DNA of 9,361 nucleotides from contig CAMLRG010000212.1 in assembly GCA_946482335.1 (NCBI GenBank), positions 1-9,361 of the forward strand, read 5' to 3'. Below, piece after piece: positions 1 through 6,567 of this stretch. A program made the position numbers and the translations under genes. The notes beneath the pieces are model-generated. The model saw nothing but the letters and a program-made list of their open reading frames with translations. It did not search any database and had not been told where the DNA came from. This DNA comes from an uncultured Duganella sp. Lineage in GTDB: Bacteria > Pseudomonadota > Gammaproteobacteria > Burkholderiales > Burkholderiaceae. Within the stretch, counting starts at the first letter, position 1, and every line of letters begins with the position of its first letter.

Positions 1-41
1 TGTCCACCCCGGTTCCTGACCCCGGGGTGGACATTTTTTTT
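1..41 (+). terminator. Rho-independent terminator of an upstream gene
   Basis: A perfect 12-bp inverted repeat (TGTCCACCCCGG at 1-12 and its complement at 22-33) encloses a 9-nt loop and is followed directly by eight T residues (34-41). This is the textbook form of an intrinsic terminator for a + strand gene that ends left of the window. The arms begin TGTC and run into a C tract, which is reminiscent of the TGTCAGACCC hairpin at 9094-9124, so it may belong to the same dispersed palindrome family. The window begins exactly at the stem, so the full arm may extend further left. Confidence 0.85.
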
Positions 42-83
42 GTCAGAAATTGTTTCAAGGCCGGCAGGGCGGCGGGGGAGGAG

Positions 84-110
84 TATATTGAAGCTTGTCT
101 AGGAAAGGAA
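84..110 (+). promoter_or_regulatory. Putative -10 box and ribosome binding site of the DUF3016 gene
   Basis: TATATT at 84-89 matches the sigma-70 -10 consensus in five of six positions and would place the transcript start near 96. A purine-rich AGGAAAGGAA (101-110) follows, ending 7 nt before the ATG at 118, a good Shine-Dalgarno position. No convincing -35 is visible 16-18 bp upstream, so the promoter part is tentative while the ribosome binding site is firm. Confidence 0.4.
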
Positions 111-117
111 AGCCATC

Positions 118-621
118 ATGAAACGCCAAACTCGCTTGTGGATTGCCGCCGCGCTGCTGCTGGCGGCGGCCGGTGCTGCCTCGGCAGGCGGGGTGACGGT
201 CAAGTACCAGGAGCCGGACAAGTTCATGGACCTGCCCTTCTGGGAGCAGGACCGCGATGCGGTCTTGAAGGAATTGACCGCCCACTTTGAACACCTGGCC
301 AAGCAATTGCCGGCCAATCAGCAACTGCACATCACCGTCACCGATATCGACTTGGCGGGCCGGGTCGAACCGCGCCGCCGTACCATGCGCGATATCCGGG
401 TATTGCGCGGCGGGGCCGACTGGCCCACCATGCAGCTGCAATACAGGCTGGAACAGGATGGCCAGGTCATTGCCAGCGGCAGCGACCACTTGAACAATAT
501 GATGTACCTCGACCGCCTGAACCGGTACGCGAGCGGCGATACGCTGCGCTACGAAAAACCGATGATCGATGAATGGTTCAAGAAACACTTCGGCGCCGGG
601 ACGCAGCTGAGCCGCAAGTGA
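118..621 (+). CDS. Secreted DUF3016 domain protein
   Basis: The protein has 167 residues. It begins with a clear Sec signal peptide: a charged start (MKRQTR), a hydrophobic Ala/Leu core to about residue 18, and a likely signal peptidase I site after ASA (residues 21-23), so the mature protein should be periplasmic. The rest matches what I know of the DUF3016 family: an early VTVKYQEPDKF segment, a central TVTDIDLAGRVEP, then a DWP motif, a basic strand pair and a C-terminal LRYEKPMIDEWFKKHF. The function of this family is unknown and no catalytic residues can be named. The ATG is supported by the purine-rich ribosome binding site 7 nt upstream. The gene stands alone on this strand, after a terminator, and ends only 9 bp from the convergent thioesterase stop. 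Confidence 0.85.
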   Translation: MKRQTRLWIAAALLLAAAGAASAGGVTVKYQEPDKFMDLPFWEQDRDAVLKELTAHFEHLAKQLPANQQLHITVTDIDLAGRVEPRRRTMRDIRVLRGGADWPTMQLQYRLEQDGQVIASGSDHLNNMMYLDRLNRYASGDTLRYEKPMIDEWFKKHFGAGTQLSRK

Positions 622-626
622 GGCGG

Positions 627-651
627 CGCGTCAATCGATCCAGTTGACGCG
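627..651. other. Small stem-loop at the convergent gene ends
   Basis: CGCGTCAA (627-634) and TTGACGCG (644-651) can form an 8-bp stem with a 9-nt loop. It lies over the 9-bp gap between the convergent DUF3016 and thioesterase genes and covers the thioesterase stop. It could help end transcription in both directions, but no T tract follows on either strand and the right arm is coding, so it may be chance. Confidence 0.25.
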
Positions 652-1074
652 GCTGAACTTGGCCCGGAAGTCGTCCGGCATCGGCACCACCTGGCTGTGC
701 GTGTAGTTGTAGAACACGAAGCCTTGCTTGGCCATGGCCACCAGGGTGCCGTCGGCCGGGCGGGTGATGCGGAAGATGATGTCGCCGCCATACTTGTTGA
801 AATCCATGACCCCTACGTCGAACAGCAACTGGTCGCGCGCATGGGCTTCGGCGCGGTAGGTGGTGGCCAGGTCGGTGACGATGATGCCGGTGCCGTCGGG
901 CTCGGTTTCCTGCACCCCGAATTCGAACAGGAAACGCGCGCGCGCTTCCGAAATCATCGAGATCATCGAATCGTTGCCCAGATGGTTGGCGGCGTTGATG
1001 TCGGTCACGCGCACCGTCAGCTGGGTCGAGAAGCAGAATTGGTCGTCCGGGAATGCGAGCGTCAGTCTGGCCAT
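631..1074 (-). CDS. Hotdog-fold thioesterase family protein (4HBT-like)
   Basis: With the ATG at 1074 the protein has 147 residues, normal for single-domain hotdog thioesterases that hydrolyse acyl-CoA or related thioesters in the cytoplasm. The N-terminal part carries the family pattern: strand VRVTD25, then H31-L-G-N34, then the helix with E43-A-R45, corresponding to the D-x(n)-H-x-N...E-x-R signature of 4HBT proteins. The substrate cannot be told from sequence. A longer form from GTG at 1104 (adding ten residues) is possible, but a TACAAT -10 element lies at 1105-1110, immediately upstream of that GTG, so the GTG would fall before the expected transcript start. No strong Shine-Dalgarno precedes either start. 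The gene is 52 bp downstream of the sugar dehydrogenase stop and probably has its own promoter. Confidence 0.8.
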   Translation of the reverse strand: MARLTLAFPDDQFCFSTQLTVRVTDINAANHLGNDSMISMISEARARFLFEFGVQETEPDGTGIIVTDLATTYRAEAHARDQLLFDVGVMDFNKYGGDIIFRITRPADGTLVAMAKQGFVFYNYTHSQVVPMPDDFRAKFSRVNWID

Positions 1075-1104
1075 GTCGGTCGGGGGCAAGGAAGGAAAGC
1101 GCAC

Positions 1105-1110
1105 ATTGTA
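1105..1110 (-). promoter_or_regulatory. Putative -10 box of the thioesterase gene
   Basis: On the minus strand this reads TACAAT, five of six matches to TATAAT, preceded by GC. It would start transcription near 1098, giving a leader of about 24 nt to the ATG at 1074. No recognisable -35 is seen 17 bp upstream. It sits in the 52-bp gap after the sugar dehydrogenase gene. Confidence 0.4.
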
Positions 1111-1126
1111 GCGCGCTTCCCGCCGG

Positions 1127-2389
1127 CTACTTCTTGACGATCTGGTAGACCTTGCCGGCCCCGCTCAGCATGTACAGCTCGCCGGCCGCATCCTGGCCGA
1201 AGGCGGGCACCATGCCGACCTCGCCCACCGCCCACTCCTGCGCTTCGCTCACCGTGCCGTTGGCGTACAGGAAGCTCTTCAGGAAGCCCTTGCAATAGTC
1301 CGAATACAGGTAGCGCCCGGCCAGCTGCGGCAGGGCCGTGCCGCGGTAGACGAAGCCGCCGGTGATCGAGCAGCCATTGGCATCGTTGCTGCCATGCTCG
1401 TACTCGAAGGCCGGCAAGACCAGGCCTTGCTGGGCACAGCTGGCGGCGTTGTAGCAGCGCGTGCCTTCCATGATGTTCCAGCCGTAATTGGCGCCCTTCA
1501 GGGCGGAGGACACGATATTGACTTCCTCGCGCTGGGCCTGGCCGACGTCGGCAATGTAGAGCGCGGACGTGGCCGGGTCGAAGGTGAAGCGCCAGGGGTT
1601 GCGCAAGCCATAGGCCCAGATTTCGCCGCGCTTGCCATCCTGGCCGGCGTAGGGGTTGTCGGCCGGTACCAGGTACAGCGGCGGCAACGGGTTGTCCACG
1701 TTCAGGCGCAGCAGCTTGCCCAGCAGCGAGTCGAGGTTTTGCGCATTGCCGTTGGGGTCGCCCGCGCCGCCGCCATCGCCGGTGCCGGCATACAGGTAGC
1801 CATCCGGGCCGAAGGCCAGGTAACCGCCGAAGTGGTTGGTGTATTGCGGGTGCGGGATGGTGATGATGCGCTTCAGGGAATCCTTGTCGGCCACATCGGG
1901 GTTGCTGGAGGACACTTTCACTTCATCGATGGCGATATTGCTGAACTTGTCCGTGTAATAGATGTAGAAGCGCCCGTTTTGCGCATAGCCGGGGTGGAAG
2001 GCCATCGACAGCAGGCCGCCTTCGCCGGTCACGCTGATCAGCCCGCTCAAGTCGAGGAAGGGCGTGGCGCGCAGGCTGCCATCGGCGGCCAGGATGCGGA
2101 TGCGGCCGGGTCGCTCGACGATGAAGCGGCGCGTATCGTTGGCCGGCGCCGTCAGCAGCAACGGTGTCTCGAGGCCGCTGGCCACTTCGCGCAAGGCCAG
2201 CGCGAACGGGGCCGGGGGCTCGGGTTGGGGCGGCGGGGTTTGCGGTTGCGTCACGGGCGCGGCAGCGCCCCCGCCGCCACCGCCGCACGCGGCCAGCAGG
2301 GCGGCCAGGGCGGTGGCAGCCGCGGTGGCGGCAGGGAAGCGCGCGGCGGCCGCCGGCGCGGGCCGCGAATTCGGGTCATCAGCCATCAT
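1127..2389 (-). CDS. PQQ-dependent sugar dehydrogenase (glucose/sorbosone dehydrogenase family), lipoprotein
   Basis: The protein has 420 residues. The N-terminus has a hydrophobic Ala-rich segment ending in a lipobox LLAAC with Cys35, followed by a run of six Gly and a Pro/Gln-rich linker to about residue 60, so it is probably lipid-anchored and periplasmic. The remainder is a six-bladed propeller of the soluble glucose/aldose sugar dehydrogenase type, which oxidises sugars with PQQ as cofactor. Visible hallmarks are NH186FGG followed by LAFGPDGYLYAGTGDGGG, the NAQNLDSLLGKLLRLNVD segment, GEIWAYGLR263NPWRF, ADVGQAQREEVN, GANYGWNIMEG and the late YLYSDYC. By family analogy H186 would be the catalytic base and R263 a PQQ contact; this is inferred. 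The true sugar and electron acceptor are unknown. Two ATGs overlap the start; GGAGG at 2392-2396 is only 2 nt from the first but 5 nt from the second (2386), so initiation may be at 2386. Confidence 0.88.
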   Translation of the reverse strand: MMADDPNSRPAPAAAARFPAATAAATALAALLAACGGGGGGAAAPVTQPQTPPPQPEPPAPFALALREVASGLETPLLLTAPANDTRRFIVERPGRIRILAADGSLRATPFLDLSGLISVTGEGGLLSMAFHPGYAQNGRFYIYYTDKFSNIAIDEVKVSSSNPDVADKDSLKRIITIPHPQYTNHFGGYLAFGPDGYLYAGTGDGGGAGDPNGNAQNLDSLLGKLLRLNVDNPLPPLYLVPADNPYAGQDGKRGEIWAYGLRNPWRFTFDPATSALYIADVGQAQREEVNIVSSALKGANYGWNIMEGTRCYNAASCAQQGLVLPAFEYEHGSNDANGCSITGGFVYRGTALPQLAGRYLYSDYCKGFLKSFLYANGTVSEAQEWAVGEVGMVPAFGQDAAGELYMLSGAGKVYQIVKK

Positions 2390-2415
2390 TGCCTCCGGAA
2401 AGGGTCCAGCGCCCG

Positions 2416-2460
2416 AGTGTGCGGCCGCACGGCAGGGTCATCTGTACGCCAGCGCACACT
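2416..2460 (-). repeat. Palindromes in the gap between hydrolase and sugar dehydrogenase genes
   Basis: The 70-bp gap holds a perfect 12-bp palindrome GTGCGGCCGCAC (2419-2430) and an overlapping 8-bp inverted repeat, AGTGTGCG at 2416-2423 with its complement at 2453-2460, the latter touching the hydrolase stop codon. On the minus-strand transcript these give alternative hairpins just after the hydrolase and before the GGAGG of the dehydrogenase. No U tract follows, so this is not a standard terminator; it may tune read-through or mRNA stability. Confidence 0.35.
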
Positions 2461-3158
2461 TACTGGTGCTCGCTCAGGAACAGCAAGGTGTGGCCGTGCG
2501 CTTCGGCGGCGCTGCGCTGGTGGTAGCTGCTGCGGTGGTTGCAATTGAAGCCGTGCTCGGCGTCCGGATAGACATGGATTTCGACTTCTTCGCGCTCGCC
2601 GAAACGCTCGGCGATCTGGCGCACCGCTGCGCGCGGGATGTGGCTGTCGCGCGCGCCGAAATGCATCAGCAAGGGGCCGCGCACGTCGTCGGCGCGGTCC
2701 AGGCATTGCTCGATGCCGCCGCCGTAATACGCCACCGCGTGCTCGGCATGGCCGTTGGCCAGCGCCAGGTAGGCCATGCGGCCGCCCCAGCAATAGCCCA
2801 GCGCCGCCAGCTTGCCTTCGGCGCCCGGCGTGGCGCGCAGCGCGGCGGCGGCGGCGCCGATGTCGGCCTGGGCTTGCGCCACGTCGGCGCGCTGCATGCA
2901 CTGGGCGGCGCGGCCCCAGTCCGCTTCGTCGTAGCCGAATTCCAGCCGCTTGCCCTGGCGCCAGAACAGGTCCGGCGCCAGCACCACGTAGCCGTCGGCG
3001 GCATACTGCTCAGCTACCGCGCGGATGTGGGCATTGACGCCAAAGATTTCCTGCAACAGCAGCAGGGCGGGGCCGTGGCCGCCGCGCGGCAAGGCCAGGA
3101 AGGCGTCGAAGCCGCCGTCCCCACCGTGCACCGTGGTCCATTGCGTGCTCAGGTCCAT
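2460..3158 (-). CDS. Dienelactone hydrolase family protein
   Basis: This is a cytoplasmic alpha/beta hydrolase of 232 residues, the usual length of the family. The Cys-Asp-His triad is complete: Cys123 in GYCWGG, Asp171 in GARDSHIP and His202 in DAEHGF. These numbers equal those I remember for the classical Pseudomonas dienelactone hydrolase, and the supporting glutamate lies in QE37IFG. Classical members open the lactone ring of dienelactone to maleylacetate in chlorocatechol breakdown, but many genomic homologues act on other esters or lactones. No catechol dioxygenase or muconate cycloisomerase is nearby, so the substrate is open. The gene starts 12 bp after the Host_attach stop and is surely co-transcribed with it. 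Only a weak GAGGCGGGG-type ribosome binding site precedes the ATG. Confidence 0.92.
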   Translation of the reverse strand: MDLSTQWTTVHGGDGGFDAFLALPRGGHGPALLLLQEIFGVNAHIRAVAEQYAADGYVVLAPDLFWRQGKRLEFGYDEADWGRAAQCMQRADVAQAQADIGAAAAALRATPGAEGKLAALGYCWGGRMAYLALANGHAEHAVAYYGGGIEQCLDRADDVRGPLLMHFGARDSHIPRAAVRQIAERFGEREEVEIHVYPDAEHGFNCNHRSSYHQRSAAEAHGHTLLFLSEHQ

Positions 3159-3170
3159 GGCGGCCCCGCC

Positions 3171-3623
3171 TCAGGAGGGGCGCGGCGGCCGGGCCAGCGA
3201 TTGCAGGCAGGCATCCAAGTCCTGGCGTGCGAAGGCGGCCACGTTCTTGGCCACCTCGGCCGTGACCAGCTTGCGGGTGTGCTTGTCGAGGCTGTCGCGC
3301 AACAAGCCCAGGAAGCGCGGCGCGGCCACCAGGGCCAGGTGCTGGTAGCGGTTCTGGGCGGCCGCGGTATCGAGCCGGTGGCCGAGCTGGCGCGCGAACT
3401 GGCGCACTTCGTGCTGCACCGGTTCTTCCACCCGCGGCGCGGTATGGCCGCGCCCTTCGGGGCCGAAATACTGGCCGTGGCCGTCGGACGCCAGTTGGCG
3501 GTTGTCGGCCCGCCCCAGCGGGTTGGCCAGGTCTTCGATTTCCTCGGCCGGCAACTGGCCGTCGCGCAGCTGGAAGATGCGGGCGTGGCTGCTGTCCGCC
3601 ACGACGATCCAGGTTTTCTCCAT
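3171..3623 (-). CDS. Host_attach family protein (host attachment protein)
   Basis: This 150-residue cytoplasmic-looking protein has no signal peptide. The N-terminus TWIVVADSSHARIFQ is the first strand and loop typical of the Host_attach family, followed by the polar middle (GRADNRQLASDGHGQYFGPEG) and the conserved C-terminal half with LALVAAPRFLGLLRDSL and a strand-helix ending in LVTAEVAKNVA. The family was named from a plant-attachment phenotype in Agrobacterium-type bacteria, and its fold has been related to archaeo-eukaryotic release factor-like (baeRF) domains; the biochemical role is unclear. The start is well fixed: GAGGAGG at 3629-3635 lies 6 nt before the ATG and a TATACT box lies just upstream. 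The reading frame stays open far upstream (to 4046), but that part is antisense to the GGDEF-EAL gene. It is first in an operon with the dienelactone hydrolase and divergent from the c-di-GMP gene. Confidence 0.88.
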   Translation of the reverse strand: MEKTWIVVADSSHARIFQLRDGQLPAEEIEDLANPLGRADNRQLASDGHGQYFGPEGRGHTAPRVEEPVQHEVRQFARQLGHRLDTAAAQNRYQHLALVAAPRFLGLLRDSLDKHTRKLVTAEVAKNVAAFARQDLDACLQSLARPPRPS

Positions 3624-3628
3624 GGTGG

Positions 3629-3658
3629 CCTCCTCGCGTGTGTAGGCGGCCCAGTATA
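3629..3658 (-). promoter_or_regulatory. Promoter -10 and Shine-Dalgarno of the Host_attach/hydrolase operon
   Basis: On the minus strand TATACT (3653-3658) matches the -10 consensus in five of six positions, and GAGGAGG (3629-3635) is a near-perfect Shine-Dalgarno 6 nt before the ATG at 3623. The expected transcript start near 3646 gives a leader of about 23 nt. The -35 region (around 3676-3681) reads GCCAAA and is a poor match, so the promoter may need an activator. Confidence 0.6.
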
Positions 3659-3677
3659 GCGCCGCCCGCCAGCCGTT

Positions 3678-3689
3678 TGGCGCGCGCCA
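3678..3689. repeat. 12-bp palindrome in the divergent promoter region
   Basis: TGGCGCGCGCCA is a perfect palindrome lying between the Host_attach and GGDEF-EAL genes, just upstream of and touching the -35 region of the Host_attach promoter. GCCAGCC also occurs twice around it (3668-3674 and 3686-3692). It could be an operator for either divergent gene, but in such GC-rich DNA a palindrome made mainly of GC steps may be fortuitous. Confidence 0.3.
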
Positions 3690-3735
3690 GCCCGGCGGAA
3701 AATATTGCCCTATGGCATTAACTGTCCGGTCGTGC

Positions 3736-3765
3736 GAAAATGGTAAGCTGGCACGGGCAGGGGGC
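3736..3765 (+). promoter_or_regulatory. Possible -10 and ribosome binding site of the GGDEF-EAL gene
   Basis: GAAAAT at 3736-3741 is a weak -10-like element (four of six), and GGCAGGGGG at 3756-3764 is a purine-rich Shine-Dalgarno candidate just before ATGATG (3766-3771). If right, transcription starts near 3748, which rules out the in-frame ATG at 3712. No clear -35 is seen; TTAACT at 3718-3723 is too close. Confidence 0.3.
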
Positions 3766-6567
3766 ATGATGGACGAAGCGATCAGCGCAGCACCGCAGCA
3801 ACGATTCCGCACGCGCACCGCGGCGCTGGCGCTGCTGTGCGGTTTCGGCTTGACCGGCGCCCTGTTCGCGGGCGTCAGCCGGCTCGAGGCGCAGCGCGCC
3901 CAGCTCGCGTTCGAGCAGCGCGTGCAAGCGCGCGCCTTCCTGCTGCGCGAAGGCATTGGCGGCGCCCTGGGCAGCCTGCATGCGGTCAACCAGCTGTTCG
4001 TCAGCCGGCCCCACACCAGCCGCGAAGAATTCCGCCGCTTTGCCACGCCCCTGCTGGCGCGCCACCCCTACGTGCTGGGCATCAGCTACCTGCGCTTCAT
4101 CGAGCAGGCCGAACGTCCCGCCTTCGAAGCGTCGCTGCAAGCCGTGCAGCCTGGCGCCGCCGTGCGCGAGCGGCGCGACGGGATGGTGGTGCCGGCGGCG
4201 CAGCGGCCGCGCTACCGCGTGATCGATTACATCGAACCCCTGGCCGGCAACGAGGCGGCGCTCGGCCTCGATACCCTGTACCCGCCGCGCGACGATGCGG
4301 CGCGCCAGCGCGCCTATGCCAGCGGCGCCCCGGCCGCCGGAGCGCTGGTGCCGCTGGTGCAGGGCGCTGGCCGGCGCGCGCCATTGGGCGTGGTGGTGTC
4401 GATGCCGCTGTATGGCGGCGGCGCCGGCGCGCCGGTGGCCGGCGAAACGGCGCTGGCGCTGCTGCCGGGGGAAATGATCGAGAAGATTTTCGCCAACGCG
4501 GGGCCGCAAGCGGCCAGCCTGGCGATGCAAGTGTATGCGGGCGCCAGCGCCGACCCGGCCACCCTGGTGTACACGGCGCCGCCGGCGCCGGCCCAGGGCG
4601 GCCTGGCATTGCCGGCCTGGCTGTACCCGGCGCGCCCGGCGCCGGTGGCGCTGCCGCTGGAGGTGGCCGGGGCGCGCTGGCTGCTGCTGGCCACGCCGGG
4701 CGCGCGGGTGCCGGCCAGCGAACACCTCGCTTCGCTGTTTACGCTGGCGCTGGGCGTGCTGACCACGCTGATCGGCGCCGCCTTCGTCGATTCGCTCAAG
4801 CGCCGCAAGCTGCTGATCCAGCAGCGCGTGGCGCAGCGCACCGAGGAATTGAAGGCCGCCAACCAGGCCTTGCTGCTGCGCCAGCGCGCCATCGACGCCA
4901 GCACCAATGCGGTGGTGATCACGGCGGCCGGACCCGAGCATCCGATCGTCTACGTCAACCCGGCCTATGAGCGCATCACCGGCTACCGCAGCGGCGAGGC
5001 GCTGGGCCACAGCCCGCGCGTGCTGTTCGGCGACGACCTCGACCAGCCCGGCATCGACGAATTGCGCGCCGCCGCGCGCGAGCAGCGCGACGGCCATGCG
5101 GTGCTGCGCTGCTACCGCAAGGATGGCACGCAATTCTGGAACGATATCTATATGTCGCCGGTGCGCGACGAACAGGGCGCGGTCACGCATTACGTCTCGA
5201 TCCAGCACGACATCACGGCGCTCAAGGCGTACGAATCGGAGCTGGAGCACCAGTCCACCCACGACGCCCTGACCGGCCTGCCCAACCGCGTGCTGCTGCA
5301 GGACCGGCTGGCGCAAACCATCCAGCACTCGGCGCGCAAGGGCCATGAACTGTGGCTGGTGTCGATCGACCTGGACCGCTTCAAATTCACCAACAGCCGC
5401 CTGGGCCACAAGGGCGGCGACCGCTTGCTGCAAATCGTGGCGGCGCGGCTGCAGGCGGCGGTGCGCCCGGTCGATACAGTGGCGCGCCTGGGCGGCGACG
5501 AATTCGCGCTGATGCTGTTGCCCGAGCATGGCCGCAGCGCGCCGCGTGCCGAGCAACTGCAGCGCGTGCTCGACGCGCTGGCGGCCCCGCTGGTACTGGA
5601 CGGCACGGAACTGTTCCTCACCGTCAGCGCCGGCATCGCCGCCTTCCCCAGCGACAGCCGCGAACCGGGCGGGCTGGCCGAGCGCGCCGACATCGCCATG
5701 TTCCGCGCCAAGGAAATGGGCGGCAACCAGTACCAGTTCTATACGGCCAGCATGAATGAGCGGCTGGGCGAACGGCTGCGCATCGAAAGCGCGTTGCGCA
5801 CGGCGCTGGAGCGGCGCGAATTCGAGCTGCATTACCAGCCGCAGGTCGATTGCCACAGCGGGCGCATCATGGGCATGGAAGCGCTGATCCGCTGGCGCCA
5901 TCCGGACATGGGCATGGTGGCGCCCAACCGCTTCATCCCGCTGGCCGAGGAGACCGGCCAGATCCTGGCGGTCGGGCACTGGGTGCTGCGCACCGCCTGC
6001 CGCCAGCTGCGCGACTGGCAGCGCGCCGGGCGCCAGCAGTTGCGCATGGCGGTGAACGTGTCGGCGCGCCAGCTGGCCGAGCCGGACTTCGTGCAAGGCG
6101 TGGCCGAGGTGCTGGCCGACACCGGGCTGGCACCGCATTGCCTGGAGCTGGAATTGACGGAAAGCGCGGTGATGAACGACGTGGCGCACGCCACGGCGGT
6201 CATGCACGAATTGAAGAAGCTGGGCGTGCAGCTGGCGATCGACGATTTCGGCACCGGCTATTCCTCGCTGGCGCATTTGAAGCGCTTCGAGGTCGACGTG
6301 CTGAAGATCGACCAGACGTTCGTGCGCGACCTGACGGTCGATCCCGACGATGCGGCGATCGTCACCACCATCATTGCGCTGGCCGGCAACCTGGGGCTGG
6401 ACGTGATTTCGGAAGGGGTGGAGACGCAGGAGCAGATCGACTTCCTGCGCCGCCACGGTTGCCGCCACATGCAGGGCTATTTCTTCGGCCGCCCGCTGCC
6501 GGCCGAGGGCTTCCTCGCGCTGCTGGAACAGCACGAGGCGGCGCTGGCCGCCGGCGCTAGCGCTTGA
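3766..6567 (+). CDS. Membrane CHASE-PAS-GGDEF-EAL cyclic di-GMP enzyme
   Basis: The protein has 933 residues. In order: transmembrane helix 1 (about 18-38); periplasmic CHASE sensor (core about 75-265, with REEFRRF from R86 and YIEPLAGNEAALGLD at 155-169); transmembrane helix 2 (about 321-343); a helical linker; a PAS domain with PAC end (about 372-485); GGDEF (about 495-655); and EAL (about 670-925). GGDEF is intact at 576-580, with metal Asp535, Asn543, Asp552 and an inhibitory I-site RxxD at 567-570 placed five residues before it. EAL is intact: E705-A-L, N764, E799, DDFGTGYSS from D826, K847, E883/E886 and Q903. So both cyclic di-GMP synthesis and breakdown look possible. Ser544 replaces the usual Asp after Asn543. 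The PAS domain lacks a LOV-type cysteine. The CHASE ligand is unknown. The start at ATGATG (3766) is preferred over ATG 3712 because GGCAGGGGG precedes it. It is divergent from the Host_attach gene. Confidence 0.95.
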   Translation: MMDEAISAAPQQRFRTRTAALALLCGFGLTGALFAGVSRLEAQRAQLAFEQRVQARAFLLREGIGGALGSLHAVNQLFVSRPHTSREEFRRFATPLLARHPYVLGISYLRFIEQAERPAFEASLQAVQPGAAVRERRDGMVVPAAQRPRYRVIDYIEPLAGNEAALGLDTLYPPRDDAARQRAYASGAPAAGALVPLVQGAGRRAPLGVVVSMPLYGGGAGAPVAGETALALLPGEMIEKIFANAGPQAASLAMQVYAGASADPATLVYTAPPAPAQGGLALPAWLYPARPAPVALPLEVAGARWLLLATPGARVPASEHLASLFTLALGVLTTLIGAAFVDSLKRRKLLIQQRVAQRTEELKAANQALLLRQRAIDASTNAVVITAAGPEHPIVYVNPAYERITGYRSGEALGHSPRVLFGDDLDQPGIDELRAAAREQRDGHAVLRCYRKDGTQFWNDIYMSPVRDEQGAVTHYVSIQHDITALKAYESELEHQSTHDALTGLPNRVLLQDRLAQTIQHSARKGHELWLVSIDLDRFKFTNSRLGHKGGDRLLQIVAARLQAAVRPVDTVARLGGDEFALMLLPEHGRSAPRAEQLQRVLDALAAPLVLDGTELFLTVSAGIAAFPSDSREPGGLAERADIAMFRAKEMGGNQYQFYTASMNERLGERLRIESALRTALERREFELHYQPQVDCHSGRIMGMEALIRWRHPDMGMVAPNRFIPLAEETGQILAVGHWVLRTACRQLRDWQRAGRQQLRMAVNVSARQLAEPDFVQGVAEVLADTGLAPHCLELELTESAVMNDVAHATAVMHELKKLGVQLAIDDFGTGYSSLAHLKRFEVDVLKIDQTFVRDLTVDPDDAAIVTTIIALAGNLGLDVISEGVETQEQIDFLRRHGCRHMQGYFFGRPLPAEGFLALLEQHEAALAAGASA

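Noticed and set aside
3171..3623. Host attachment protein read as a sign of prophage
   Set aside because: The family name refers to bacterial attachment to hosts, not phage attachment, and no phage gene lies nearby.
1394..3659. Long + strand open frames (1394-2548 and 2064-3659) opposite the dehydrogenase, hydrolase and Host_attach genes
   Set aside because: The minus-strand frames carry complete family motifs and catalytic residues; the + frames are low-complexity Ala/Gly/Arg sequence without ribosome sites or motifs.
3624..4046. N-terminal extension of the Host_attach frame by about 141 residues
   Set aside because: The extension crosses the divergent promoter region and is antisense to the GGDEF-EAL gene, while the ATG at 3623 has GAGGAGG and a TATACT box.
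4880..5220. PAS domain as a blue-light LOV sensor
   Set aside because: The segment GHSPRVLFGDD stands where LOV domains have the flavin-binding cysteine motif, and no cysteine is present there.
3718..6534. A 938-codon open frame on the minus strand covering the whole GGDEF-EAL gene
   Set aside because: It is the antisense shadow of a strongly supported gene. Its composition (Gln, His, Arg, Ala rich, no domain pattern) is what GC-rich third-position bias produces.
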